Source of the DNA: Maratus speciosus
Taxonomy: Eukaryota; Arthropoda; Arachnida; Araneae; Salticidae
Assembly: GCA_963932465.1 (NCBI GenBank)
Contig: OZ010792.1
Span: 512,291,100 to 512,355,099, forward strand
Length of the DNA stretch: 64,000 bases
Reading direction: 5' to 3'
Part shown: one piece after another, positions 25,072-34,369 of the stretch
How positions within the stretch are numbered: position 1 is the first letter of the stretch
Layout of the letters: each line of letters starts with the position of its first letter
The notes under the pieces: model-generated
Told to the model about the DNA's origin: nothing
Database searches by the model: none
What the model saw: only the letters and a program-made list of their open reading frames with translations
Made by a program: the position numbers and the translations under genes

Positions 25072-25600
25072 GTTATTAAGCGAGTTCGAAAAGTAACCTC
25101 CGTTTGACTATAAGTAAAAAACTTGCATAGAAAAAATATATTTTATTATATGTCTTAAAATTACAACTTTTCAGCATTTTTTAACATTGTCACTATTTAA
25201 GTTTAAGCATTTATAATACAGTTTCACTAATTTACAAATCCCTTCTTCATAAAATTCGGCCGCCTGGGTTACGTAACTAGCCATTCACAGCATTTTGAAG
25301 TTCGTCATCGCCATCAAAATGGTGCGAAACAAGCCACTTCTTCATGTGAGTGAAGCGGGCCAAGTCCAGTCTGTAAGAGGGATGAGCAGGAACGTCTCAC
25401 TTAAATTGATTCGAAAGTTCTTGAGTTTTCCGAGCACTGTGAGGACGAGCGTTGTCATGTCGATGACAACGACGAACTGATTTGACGACAAATATCTGCT
25501 GCTGAAACGTTTTGTGCTCAAAGAAATCTTATTACCGCACGTACCTCGCTTTTAGCGGGATTTTCTATTGCAGCACTCCTGTTTTGAGATTATAACAAGC
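25072..25600 (-). pseudogene. Mariner transposase, internally deleted
   Basis: On the minus strand an N-terminal piece (IENPAKSEVRAVIRFL) is followed after a short gap by the catalytic C-terminal part. That part reads HRHDNARPHSARKTQELSNQ, then DVPAHPSYRLDLARFTHMKK, WLVSHHFDGDDELQNAVNG and LRNPGG. This is the HDNARPH...YSPDL order of mariner (Mos1/SETMAR-type) transposases. The middle of the protein is deleted and frames are broken by stops. The 3' inverted end is visible as GAGTTCGAAAAGTAACCTCC at 25,082. The other end was not placed. It lies in CLCA intron 2. Confidence 0.75.
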
Positions 25601-25849
25601 GAATAGAAGAAAAACGAGGCTCACACTGTCACAGATGGGGGCTTACTGAGTCAAAGATCACGCCAACGTAGCAATGGCGGCACTCGGTCCTTTATTACCA
25701 ACGCCACGCTACAACAGCGATCGAACTCGCCTCATACTTATAAAAACACCTGACAGAATTCAAACATGGCCAAATTCCTCAGACTCATATAATGGATGCT
25801 TCTGTATCTAAGGTTGTTTAGGTTTTGGTGTATCATGAAGCATGGTATT

Positions 25850-26406
25850 AAAAATTATGATTCCATACAATAAAATCGAATGAATTGTTTCCAGCAAGTA
25901 GCAGCATGGGCGTAAATGTGTGCTTACTGATAGACAGGCGAACAGTTCGCAAAGATGTGATAAAAAAAAAAATAAGTCTATAAATGCAAAAGAGACTGTT
26001 GGTTGAGTTAAATACTGTGCTCACAAACCCTATTAGCACCAAAAAAGTGCGAATCTCCATAACCAAGATTTTTAATTGAGGATCTTCCATGTCAAAATTC
26101 TTCATCAGTGAAAAAATGTTGCTATGAGGAGACAGCGATGTTAAATTCATAAAATTTGGATTATTGAGCAAGGGAAGAAAAGAGCATTTGGTTAAATGAG
26201 TCGAGCTTTCCACTGTTTATAATTTATGGTAGAACTTACGTCGGAAAAATGACCTTTACTGTTTTCTATCAAAAAAGAAATGAATATGGCGTGGTAATAT
26301 GAATATGTAAAGCATTGTGAGAGTTTGGTCATAATATGAGTAGTCATATCGTAGTATTCTGCCTGACCCATATTTTCCTTCCAAGGTATGTAAAGTGTGG
26401 TAATGA
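25850..26406. other. Intronic sequence without supported gene
   Basis: The minus strand carries a 121-codon open frame (25,848-26,213), but it resembles no known protein, lacks splice signals that fit the CLCA phases, and is left uncalled. Confidence 0.35.
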
Positions 26407-26541
26407 CCAGTGCTTAATTTGCGCTGGAGTTCACCGGAGCTCAGCTTCGGTACTTCTTCGTTTTTAGTGAATATTTAAATATTGGTCGGAATTCACCGGA
26501 GATCATAAATACTGCGCTCCGGAGCCCAGCGGAACAGCACT
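26407..26541. mobile_element. Miniature hAT-like element, copy 1
   Basis: Starts CAGTGCTTAATTTGCGCTGG and ends GCGGAACAGCACTT. It contains GTGAATATTTAAATATTGGT. It has hAT-like ends (CAGTG...) and no coding sequence. A diverged sister lies at 26,877-27,004 in the same orientation. Confidence 0.5.
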
Positions 26542-26808
26542 TCTGAAAAATCAAAACTTAAATTATCTTTTCATTTCCCAAACATCTCCAATCATTTGAG
26601 TTCTTTCTTACCAAAATGCTTACATATGTGACATAGCATGTCGCACATGCAGGAGCATATTTATATCTAGCGCTCGCAAGTGTAGAAGCAATGGTTTTTC
26701 TTCCAATGTTTTCCGAACGGCGAGGAAGAATGCCAGAATTGATTACAACCATATCTGCCGTTTTTACTTGGGATCGTTTTATGTTTATACGCTGCTTGTT
26801 GTGCGTGT

Positions 26809-26860
<52 letters not shown>

Positions 26861-26876
26861 CTTTTTAGCTCTACGT

Positions 26877-27004
26877 GGTGTGCTTAATTTGCACCAAAGC
26901 TCACAGGAACGCAGTACTTTATTTTTAGTAAATATTTAAATATTTGTCAGAACCCACCGTGGTTTAAAAATGCTACCCGCCGAAGCCCACGGAAACAGCA
27001 CCAT
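26877..27004. mobile_element. Miniature hAT-like element, copy 2
   Basis: Starts GTGTGCTTAATTTGCACC, contains GTAAATATTTAAATATTTGT and ends GGAAACAGCACCATG, matching the element at 26,407. A poly-A tract (26,813-26,856) precedes it. Confidence 0.5.
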
Positions 27005-27490
27005 GTGTTGTGTTTTGCTGAGTATGCTTTCTGAAAATTCTCCATTCCTGATATTAATATTTTTGTTTTCATTTATTAGATCTTACGTATAAATGCATAT
27101 AGATACAGTCAAAATTTTCTTCTGCTATTGACAAAGTTGTGTATTTTTCAAATAATGTAAAGAAATATAAATACGCGGGTGGAGGTGAAGGTAAAGGCAT
27201 ACGCTACGATTGTTATTACTTCAGCATATTAGAGCTACGATACCTTTTTTTAGGTGCGTTCGTAATTATATAAATACGTAGCACCTATAGTCACTCCGTC
27301 TGTCTGTCTGTCCATCTGTCCGCATATAACAGCGCAAAAACTACCCAAGCGAATCATTTGAAATTGAAAATATATAACTGTTGCATAATTTTGTCGAGTC
27401 ATTTCAAATTTTATGAAAATCGGATGTATAATTTAATGACAGGGACAGTCAAAAGTTTTTCGTCACATTACGGCCAATGGGAAAAAATTA

Positions 27491-28261
27491 CACTGGCGGA
27501 AAAAAAAATCCCAACACCAAGAAAGACTTGTGTTAGATAAACGAAATTTGGTAGGCGTGTTTATACATATGAAAGATGACATCGATTGAAATTTCGCGCT
27601 TCGCGCATAAGTGTGGCGTTAGTAGCGCCACTCAGAACTTGCAGATCAGGTTTACTTTTTTAAAGGCGTGCTGTAAAGTTCGTAGGCGTTATTTAGCTTC
27701 GAAATGTGGCGTATTGAGTTGATGTTAGCCAAGAATGTCTTTAACGAGACGAAGAAGCCACTGTCAACAGCTCATCGAGTTGGAACGAGGTCGCATAATC
27801 GGGCTACGAGAAGCTGGATTTTCTTTCCGCGATATTGCAGAAAGACTTGGCTGGAATTTATCCACTGTGCATGATTGTTGAAAATAGTGGTCAAGGGATG
27901 GTACTACCTTAAGAAGACCAGGTTCCAGGCGGCCACGTGGCACTCCTGAGAGGGAAGATCGCCGTATTCGGCCTACAACTGTGGCGCATCGTACTGTGTC
28001 TGCGGCAGAAATTCGAGCTGCAGTTGGTACCACAGTGACATAACGAACTGTTAGAAATCGGTTACTTCAAGGACAGCTCCGAGCCAGGCGCCCTGTAGCG
28101 TGCATTCTACTGACTCCAAGCCATTGCTGTTTGCGACGCCCTTGGTGTCAGGCCAGAGCTCATTGGAGGACGGAGTGGAGATCTGTTGTGTTTTCTGATA
28201 AAAAAGAAACACAAGTCTAACACAAGTCTTTCTTGGTGTTGGGATTTTTTTTCCGCCAGTG
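27491..28261 (+). mobile_element. Tc1-like element, deletion derivative
   Basis: Inverted ends CACTGGCGGAAAAAAAAATC and GATTTTTTTTCCGCCAGTG are flanked by TA on both sides, with the subterminal word CCAACACCAAGAAAGACTTG also mirrored. It is 771 bp, against about 1.3-1.6 kb for a full Tc1 element. Confidence 0.85.
27737..28210 (+). pseudogene. Tc1-like transposase, N-terminal part
   Basis: Starting at ATG 27,737 it reads MSLTRRRSHCQQLIELERGR, IIGLREAGFSFRDIAERLG and STVHDC, then after stops DGTTLRRPGSRRPRGTPERE, DRRIRPTTVAHRTVSAAEIR, RTVRNRLLQGQLRARRPVAC and HWRTEWRSVVFSDKKE. This is the paired HTH and the beginning of the catalytic domain of Tc1 transposases; VVFSD holds the first catalytic Asp. 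Stops at the WS.DG junction and in T..RTVRN break it, and everything after the first Asp is deleted. Confidence 0.85.
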
Positions 28262-28519
28262 TATTTAAAATACATTTTAATAATGTTATAGCCTTTCGAA
28301 CAGTACGAAATTGATATGCACTTACGAAGTGCACAAAAAATATTCATTCAGTACAATATGCAGTGCAAAAAATATTTATAAAACTAGTTATAGTACGAAC
28401 GCACCTCATTTGCCACGTTTGATGTGCAATTTCAGTCTTGTTTTTGTTAGAAGTTAACCCCTGGTACGGACTACATGATCTTTTTGGGTGATTATCCCAT
28501 ACTGAAAATTTTGCCTCCT

Positions 28520-28642
28520 GATGATGATACTGTTTATCAAGATGACAAATTCTTTGTTCACATGGCTCACAATTGTCCGGCACTAGATTGAACTCTTTAG
28601 CTCCAATAGAGTTAATAAAAATTGTATCTGCTACCTCAAATC
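28520..28642 (-). pseudogene. Orphan CLCA-like exon, out of order and out of phase
   Basis: A stop-free stretch after a TTTAG acceptor encodes VADTIFINSIGAKEFN, then CEPCEQRICHLDKQYHHQEA and FSVWDNHPKR. The first part resembles the CLCA strand 'ASIMFMQSID..VEFC' and HHQEA resembles 'HNQEAP'. That segment is already supplied by exons 4 and 5 (21.9 and 20.8 kb). This piece also lies between exons 2 and 3, and its entry phase (2) does not match the exit phase of exon 2 (1). It is therefore probably a fossil or alternative duplicate of the CLCA Cys-rich region, here without the intron that separates exons 4 and 5. No convincing donor was identified; the low-coordinate end merges into a repeat ending near 28,435. 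The match is short. Confidence 0.4.
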
Positions 28643-29007
28643 TAAATATATAAAAAAATACCTTTAAGAAAAATTGAAAAAAAGATTTACGCTCTTTATA
28701 GAAATTTATATATTGTGAAACTATGCAAGTTAATTATTTCTGGAAATGTCTGAGCTTGTTTTAATTTTATAAGCATAGAACTAAAAAACCGAAATTTTGA
28801 AGCACTTTATGTCATCTATGCGTTTAAGTCATCATATGAAAATCAAGCAAATTGTAAATTTGCTACCTGAATTTAATACAAACAAAATTTAACTGTTTTT
28901 TTTTTTTTTTACAAAATGCGCAATTTTTAAATTATCACCTCTTAGGTGTGCAATTTTTTTAGTAACATTTCTGAAAACATTGTCTTTTATATAAACTATT
29001 AATTTAC

Positions 29008-29311
29008 CTTTATCGTTGTTCCGAAGCAAGAAGTCAGCCGGTAAAATAATTCTCATGGCAGGTTCTCCACATCCACCTTGATGCAAAACATAAGGATATT
29101 GACCAGTAGTAGTCACAACTACATCTGCTTCATCAATTGTCAGAGCCGCTCGCGGATCCGAAAAAGCTGTAGAATTGAATGAGGTAGATTTCCATGCCAA
29201 ATCGTCTTCTGAAATTTTCCATTTGTGAGGTACAAGAATGGTGACTTCTGAGAAATAAGCTCTGCCTTTTGTAGCCATCTGAAGAAGGACTGAAGACGAC
29301 CTCATCATGTT
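29008..29311 (-). CDS. CLCA gene, exon 2 (N-terminal CLCA domain)
   Basis: The exon opens in phase 0 after an AG acceptor (CTCAAACAG) and ends in phase 1 before GTAAAT. It encodes MATKGRAYFSEVTILVPHKW, which matches the family signature around 'ATK.R.YF..V.ILIP..W'. It then encodes EADVVVTT, YPYVLHQGGCGEPAMRIILP and ADFLL, matching 'ADVIV', 'Y....GGCGE.G.YIH.TP.FLL'. The conserved Cys-Gly-Glu is intact. Length and order fit the N-terminal CLCA domain. In family members the next segment carries the HExxH zinc site, and here that segment is found in the exon at 24,043-24,190. A stop-free extension past the donor is intronic. Identification is from memory of the family; it is strong because several separate motifs occur in order. 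Confidence 0.88.
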
Positions 29312-29411
29312 CTGTTTGAGAACAAAGGAGAAAAAGTTAAATTTAATGTACAGAAATAGATTAATTTTCAAGCCTTAAAATACTTCCATTATTATCCACT
29401 TGTACTAATAC

Positions 29412-30440
29412 ACCCTAACCAGGATACCACGCCGTCAGTGTAATAATGAAAAACCTCTAAATAAGCAGCAATCGAAAGGGCATAGTGAAACGTGTTCTTT
29501 GACGCATAAGCCATTTGCCATCATCTTCCCGTTATCGAGATAAAAAGTCTTAGAGTTTGTTAATTTATATATTTAATGTATTTATTTATTTATTTATTTA
29601 TTTAATGAAAATGTTTATTTCCTCTTTGTTGCTAACGAGTCCCATCTTGTAGTGGATGCCCTAACGCAGCATTGCTTTGACATCATCGTCAGTAAAGCGG
29701 TTCCTCAACGTACAGTATTTGAATTAAGGAAAATTCCGGCTGGTGCTACTGGTTAAGTTCAACCTTTGGATGTTGGATTCTTCCGATTCTGGAAGCAGTT
29801 CTACGTATATCCAACAGGGTTCTGATGGGAGGAGAAGTTCATATTTTTCAACGTAACAACATCACCAAACTCCCGTCATTTGTGCATTTTCAGTTCAATG
29901 CACCGCAATACTCCGACGTGATTCGCTCTGCTTGGTACAAGTCTGGGTTAGTGCAAGCTCAGGCACTTTCATTTGAAACATCCTTGCAATTTTGTTTATC
30001 GCAGGGGCAGGAGGTTGACCATTGTAAAGACTGAACTAGATATAAGTTCATGAAATGTTCTTGGTGCCACGATTTTCTATTCTTCAATCATTTTTTTGTT
30101 CAGTGCCATATTTGTTAATAGCATTTTTTTTAAGGCTTCTTTCATTTAGATATCACTATATCTAAATATGTTTTGTATTTTATATTAATCTGATTATTAA
30201 AATTTCTGAATCAGAACCACAAGTTTTCTCGATTTTTCTCTCCTAATTTAAATAAATAAATAGAGAGCAAACTGGAGAAATAAACTGAAAGAGCAAATTT
30301 GAAGACTTTTTATCTCGATAACGGGAAGACGAGGGCAAATGATTTATGTGTCAAAAAACACGTTTCACTATGCTCTTTCGATTGCTACTTACTTAGATTT
30401 TTTTTCATTATTATACTAAGGCGTGGTTTCCGGGTTAGTT
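29412..30440 (+). mobile_element. DNA element with roughly 140-bp inverted ends
   Basis: The left end (AACCAGGATACCACGCC and, further in, TCCCGTTATCGAGATAAAAAGTCTT) is mirrored on the right by AAGACTTTTTATCTCGATAAC and GGCGTGGTTTCCGGGTTAGTT. GTGAAACGTGTT and its complement lie between the two. A decayed 3' transposase part sits in the middle. It lies in CLCA intron 1. Confidence 0.8.
29640..30034 (+). pseudogene. DDE-type transposase C-terminal remnant
   Basis: A plus-strand reading gives VDALTQHCFDIIVSKAVPQR, RKIPAGATG, VQPLDVGFFRFWKQFY and, in another frame, HIFQRNNITKLPSFVHFQFN and SAWYKSGLVQAQ. I recognise the order 'IP.G.T..VQPLDV.FFR.WK' followed by 'L..RNNI.KL.SLVH.QF..P.....I..AWY.SG' from invertebrate DDE-superfamily (pogo/IS630-like) transposon proteins. 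A stop after ATG, another before WEEK and a frame change show decay, and the first catalytic residues are missing. Confidence 0.6.
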
Positions 30441-31111
30441 AACAAATTTAAATATAATATGGTGTTAAATTGAGGCTGATAAATAACTTCTTTGTGAAAC
30501 CAGGCGGTGGTCCAGGGCGACATCCTCCTGGAGAATTGCATTGTTAGATTATATAAAAGACATTCTTAATAATAAAGGGTTATCGTACGCTAATTTATTT
30601 TGTTCTTACTTTTTTCCACCTTGAATCTCTTTTATAAATCAAAAACATGTCCGTTAATAACGTCAGAGACCTGGTCAATAAATATCGCGTCTACTTCAAT
30701 GTTTACTCTCAAATGAAATTTGTTTGAAACGTGTATATCAATTTACTGATATTTTATGGTTTTAAAAATAATTTTTGACCCTGAATGTTTTAAAAATTTA
30801 TCTCTGTTGTATACTGTTCAAATACGGAAGATTAACCCGTTTCCACTTAAAACCATATAAATAGTTCAGCCTGAAATCTAAAATCAAATTTAACAGGTAT
30901 AATGTAATCGCTTAAACACTGAAATAAACGGAATTTAAAAAATGTTGTAAATAGCAAAATATTTGACGATATCGTCGGTTATTAACTCATCACATGCGTC
31001 TATAACGAAAGTACCATTTTTAATAAATTTCAAAAGTTTATTTTAATGCATAATTGGTATTTTTCATATAAAAGTGCATTAGTGGGCAACTAAACAAAAT
31101 TAAAATAACGA

Positions 31112-31636
31112 TTAACACGTTCACTGACCCCATAGGAATTTAAAGTTATCACCAGGGTGCTAAACTTAAAACGATTAATTAAAGTGTTTTTAACCCCATC
31201 GGGAAGAGCGTCTTTTACAGAATTTTTAATTTTTTATCACCGGTTTTTCATAACAGACACATTCGCCTAATTGAATCGGGAAAATGCTCGGATTAAATAA
31301 AGCAACATTTACAATAAAAATTTACTGGTGAGAATAATCACGGATTCTGAGCACCTTACGCGGCATGTATACCGGTTGCTCGTCCCCAAGGGGTTAAAAG
31401 GTTTATTTGTTGTAAAATAAATACAGTATGCATAAATCGGAGTAAGTTCACAAAAAGATAGCGAGTTACAGTTATCCAAGATTGCCACATCCAAATATAA
31501 AGTCATTGCTGACCTGCCCAGGATTTTTATTTAATATTATATGGAAAGCTACCTGTGACCCACGGGTGATGTTCACGGCACAGAATGAAAACATTTTGAG
31601 ACCCACCGGTGACGCTCATGGCAGCGAACGTGTTAA
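31112..31636. mobile_element. TTAA-flanked miniature element
   Basis: TTAACACGTTCACTGACCCC at the left is mirrored by GCAGCGAACGTGTTAA at the right. It is about 525 bp and non-coding. ACCAGGGTG and ACCCACCGGTGACG lie near the ends. Confidence 0.65.
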
Positions 31637-31947
31637 AGTTTTTAATTAACAATGATTTCTACCTATGTTCTGCACAACAGGCAGTACGTTCTGTATAAAT
31701 CGGGAAGTCTGGATTGTATCTCCGGGTTATTTTTAAGAGTCCTAAATTGTCACTAAAATAAGCTACATTTTTCAAACAAATTTTCTTTCGAAAGTTCATT
31801 TATTTCCTATTATGATAATATAAAGATTGAAATTATGCGATATTTACGTCGTGTAAGAACAATAAAAGCAAAAGTGAAAGCCCTGGTGTTTGTCACCATC
31901 GTTATACATTTCTAAAAATAGCAACCGTGTTTGGAAGTCATTCAATG

Positions 31948-32150
31948 GACCCATGTCGAGGCTAACGAAAAAGACAGGCTACCGCGGTGGGTCCGATTCT
32001 TCTTTTTTTACAGACCGCTGGAGTCACGTGATGCTCGAATGCACCAATGAAGGTGTGCGAAAAGAGCATCACGTGACTCCAGCGGTCTGTAAAAAAAGAA
32101 GACTCGGACCCACCGCGGTAGCCTGTCTTTTTCGTTAACCTCGGACCCAT
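31948..32150. repeat. Long hairpin with CACGTG motifs
   Basis: Arms of about 90 bp are nearly perfect inverted copies: GCTAACGAAAAAGACAGGCT, ACCGCGGTGGGTCCGA and ACAGACCGCTGGAGTCACGT on the left are repeated in reverse order and complement on the right. The loop is about 30 bp. CACGTG occurs at 32,025 and 32,070. It is probably a foldback miniature element. The open frames on both strands are products of the symmetry. Confidence 0.8.
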
Positions 32151-32152
32151 GT

Positions 32153-32300
32153 CTTGTGACCTCAGAGTCACGTGCTTTGGAGAAGCATTTCCGACATCGT
32201 AGGGCTTAATTATGCAACGACAACAAAAGGCTGCATGCCGTAGAACAGTAACGAAGCATATTCTTGTGACGTGGAGTCACGTGCTTTGGGGAACCATTTC
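32153..32300. repeat. Two direct copies of a CACGTG-containing word
   Basis: CTTGTGACCTCAGAGTCACG followed by TGCTTTGGAGAAGCATTTCC (from 32,153) recurs from 32,262 as CTTGTGACGTGGAGTCACGT and GCTTTGGGGAACCATTTCC. Spacing is about 109 bp. CACGTG lies at 32,169 and 32,278. Confidence 0.6.
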
Positions 32301-32573
32301 CGAAATCGTATCCTCGAACCCAATGGAAGAATAGGACGTTGTGAATTTAGGAGCACAACGAAAAAGATTCCTAGTGAAAGAAATAGGATTTCGGCTCGTG
32401 GCAATCGATGACATTATTGTAAACAGGACTTTTCCACATGACCCCACTGCAAAAAGTCCAGACAGAAGAGATCGGGGGATTGTGCCGGTCAAGAAGTTGG
32501 CACACGAAGATCAAATAATTGCTTTAGGATTGCAGCATCTAAAGCATTCCGTACATCTACCCTGGAATGGGGT

Positions 32574-32740
32574 GATCAGCCGAGATCCAGATAGGTTTTT
32601 CGCTGTTAGCGAAACGAGATTGACCTATCAGAAGCCTGCCTTTTTGCAAACAGCGAAAAGTTTGCAAAATGCAGGCTGCTTCTGATTGGTCAATTTCGGT
32701 TCTCTAACAGTGGAAAATCTATCTATATCCCGGTCAAATC
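32574..32740. repeat. Hairpin miniature element
   Basis: The left arm (GAGATCCAGATAGGTTTTTC, GCTGTTAGCGAAACGAGATT, GACCTATCAGAAGCCTGCC) and right arm (GCAGGCTGCTTCTGATTGGT, CAATTTCGGTTCTCTAACAG, TGGAAAATCTATCTATATC) are complementary with substitutions. The tip is TTTGCAAA-rich. Confidence 0.65.
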
Positions 32741-32767
32741 TCGTCGTGTTGGAACCTCATGCGAGCT

Positions 32768-32956
32768 TTAACCCTTTTGCGGGCGGTGTCCACAAACAAT
32801 GACTGTCACCCAGAATATTTAATTGGAAGTTTCTTTTTATAGATTACAGGAAAAATGGGGAAGTTAATATTCTAATAAATTCGTTTGTAAATTCCGGTGT
32901 CAGTCCATCATTTCATCATTTTACAAACAGAAGTACTCCACGCCGGAAAGGGTTAC
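32768..32956. mobile_element. Possible TTAA-type miniature element
   Basis: TTAACCCTTTTGCGGGCGG at the left is loosely mirrored by CCACGCCGGAAAGGGTTAC. The right target reads TTAC rather than TTAA, so the boundary is uncertain. Confidence 0.35.
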
Positions 32957-33207
32957 TGTTGGTCCAAACAGGTTGAAATAATTCTGATACTACCAGTTGT
33001 TTCTTTAAAAATCATACATTTATTAATTCGAATAGTGGGTAGTTCGAATATGGCACGTGATTTCGCTGGAATTCTAATTAAAAAGAGTCCACTGTATTCT
33101 GAAGAAAAAAGGAATGGACAACAGCAAAATCCTAACTAAATACATATGTTTTCATTCGAATGCGACCGAAAAGTGTGAGATTTAACATACAGTTGAGAGT
33201 AACATCA

Positions 33208-33636
33208 TTAAGGCTATTCTCAACTGCTCTGCTCAACAAGCGTAAAACGTTTTGACACATTTACAAATTAATTTTTTAACGGAAAGATATAAAACTGGAA
33301 AGCCTGACTATGGAAGCGATTTGGAATTGAACTGTTTTTCCTTTTTTTTTTTATTCATCAATTACCTATTGAGTTATAAGCACTTTTGATCACGTGACAA
33401 ACACGTTTTTCGCCCGCTCTTGAGTGCTTTTCTCCGTTCGCGCGGAAACTCGGTTCAAAACGTCAACTTGGACACTGTTTTCTGAAAGATCTATTGTGGT
33501 TACAAAAAATTGGAAAAAGCAACTCGATGACATAGTTTCTGAACAACAACACCAGCTAGTTTCATGCATTTTCGAACAAAAATAAATTAAAACTTATCTC
33601 ATAAAGTTGCCCTTTTGGATTTGAGAACACCCTTAA
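33208..33636. mobile_element. TTAA-flanked miniature element, family 1, copy 2
   Basis: TTAAGGCTATTCTCAACTGC at the left and GGATTTGAGAACACCCTTAA at the right, flanked by TTAA. Internal words GCTCAACAAGCGTAAAACG, GATCACGTGACAAACACG and TTCAAAACGTC match the copies at 8,631 and 45,140. Confidence 0.75.
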
Positions 33637-34126
33637 AGAAAAAAGAAGAAAAGTATAAGTTTCAATTGTTACAGTAAATTATCATCACTGAATTAAAAAA
33701 GATATCTTAATAACTAAATTAAAAGAGGTGGGAAAATATCTGATATCCCAGACTCTACTAATCAGGGGCCCTTGACTACAGCTATACTGTCTTCCATTTT
33801 TTTTTCACGTTCGAGTTGGATTTTGATACTTTTGGGTTGGGTTATACTCTTTCAGATGAAAACTATACATTTTAAGATCAATTAATACATATATTCCCAT
33901 ACATATGAACATGTATTTTTACATAAAAGATAAAAGTAATATAGTAGAAATGCGGTTATACACTATTTTTCCATAAATTGCATTTAAAATGCGTCATTAA
34001 TTTTACATTCAACCTGGTTTTTTGTATAAAGATAGAATCTGGTAATTGGTTTTTAAACCGTAACCTGATACGCTAAAATTATAAAAATTACGCTCACAGG
34101 TGTGTTTCCGACGATAATACAATATT

Positions 34127-34369
34127 TTAACCCTTTGCACTCCGCGTCATTTTGACTGTGGGCTACCATCAACTCCGCGTCATTACACAAAAATTTTATC
34201 CGGTCGGCGCACCACTCTTTAAAAAGAAGTTTCCTTCAAGTACACAATTTCAAAAATGCTTTGATTAAATAAAGCAAATTTTATTTTCCTTTATTACTGG
34301 TGCCAAAAACGAATTTTACAAGGAAAGATGATGTCGCCGCAGCGGCGACAACAGAGTGCAAGGTGTTAA
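34127..34369. mobile_element. TTAA-flanked miniature element
   Basis: TTAACCCTTTGCACTCCGCG at the left is mirrored by AGAGTGCAAGGTGTTAA at the right. It is 243 bp. A short perfect palindrome GTCGCCGCAGCGGCGAC lies near the right end, and ACTCCGCGTCAT is repeated at the left. Confidence 0.7.

Larger units (their letters stand above)
27252..28435. mobile_element. AGGTGCGTTCGTA repeat element with nested Tc1
   Basis: Begins AGGTGCGTTCGTAATTATAT and ends TAGTACGAACGCACCT (28,391-28,406), followed by a conserved flank CATTTGCCACGTTTGA. The 5' part matches the head of the units at 37,397 and 38,215 (TACGTAGCACCTATAG, a CTGTCTGTC tract, GTCGAGTCATTTCAAATTTT, GAAAATCGGATGTATA). It is interrupted at 27,489-28,263 by a Tc1-like element. 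Confidence 0.7.

Noticed and set aside
25848..26213. 121-codon minus-strand open frame in CLCA intron 2
   Set aside because: No similarity recognised, no fitting splice phase, and composition is like the surrounding intron.
32341..32685. 114-codon plus-strand open frame
   Set aside because: It runs into the right-hand hairpin element and resembles no known protein; no splice context fits.
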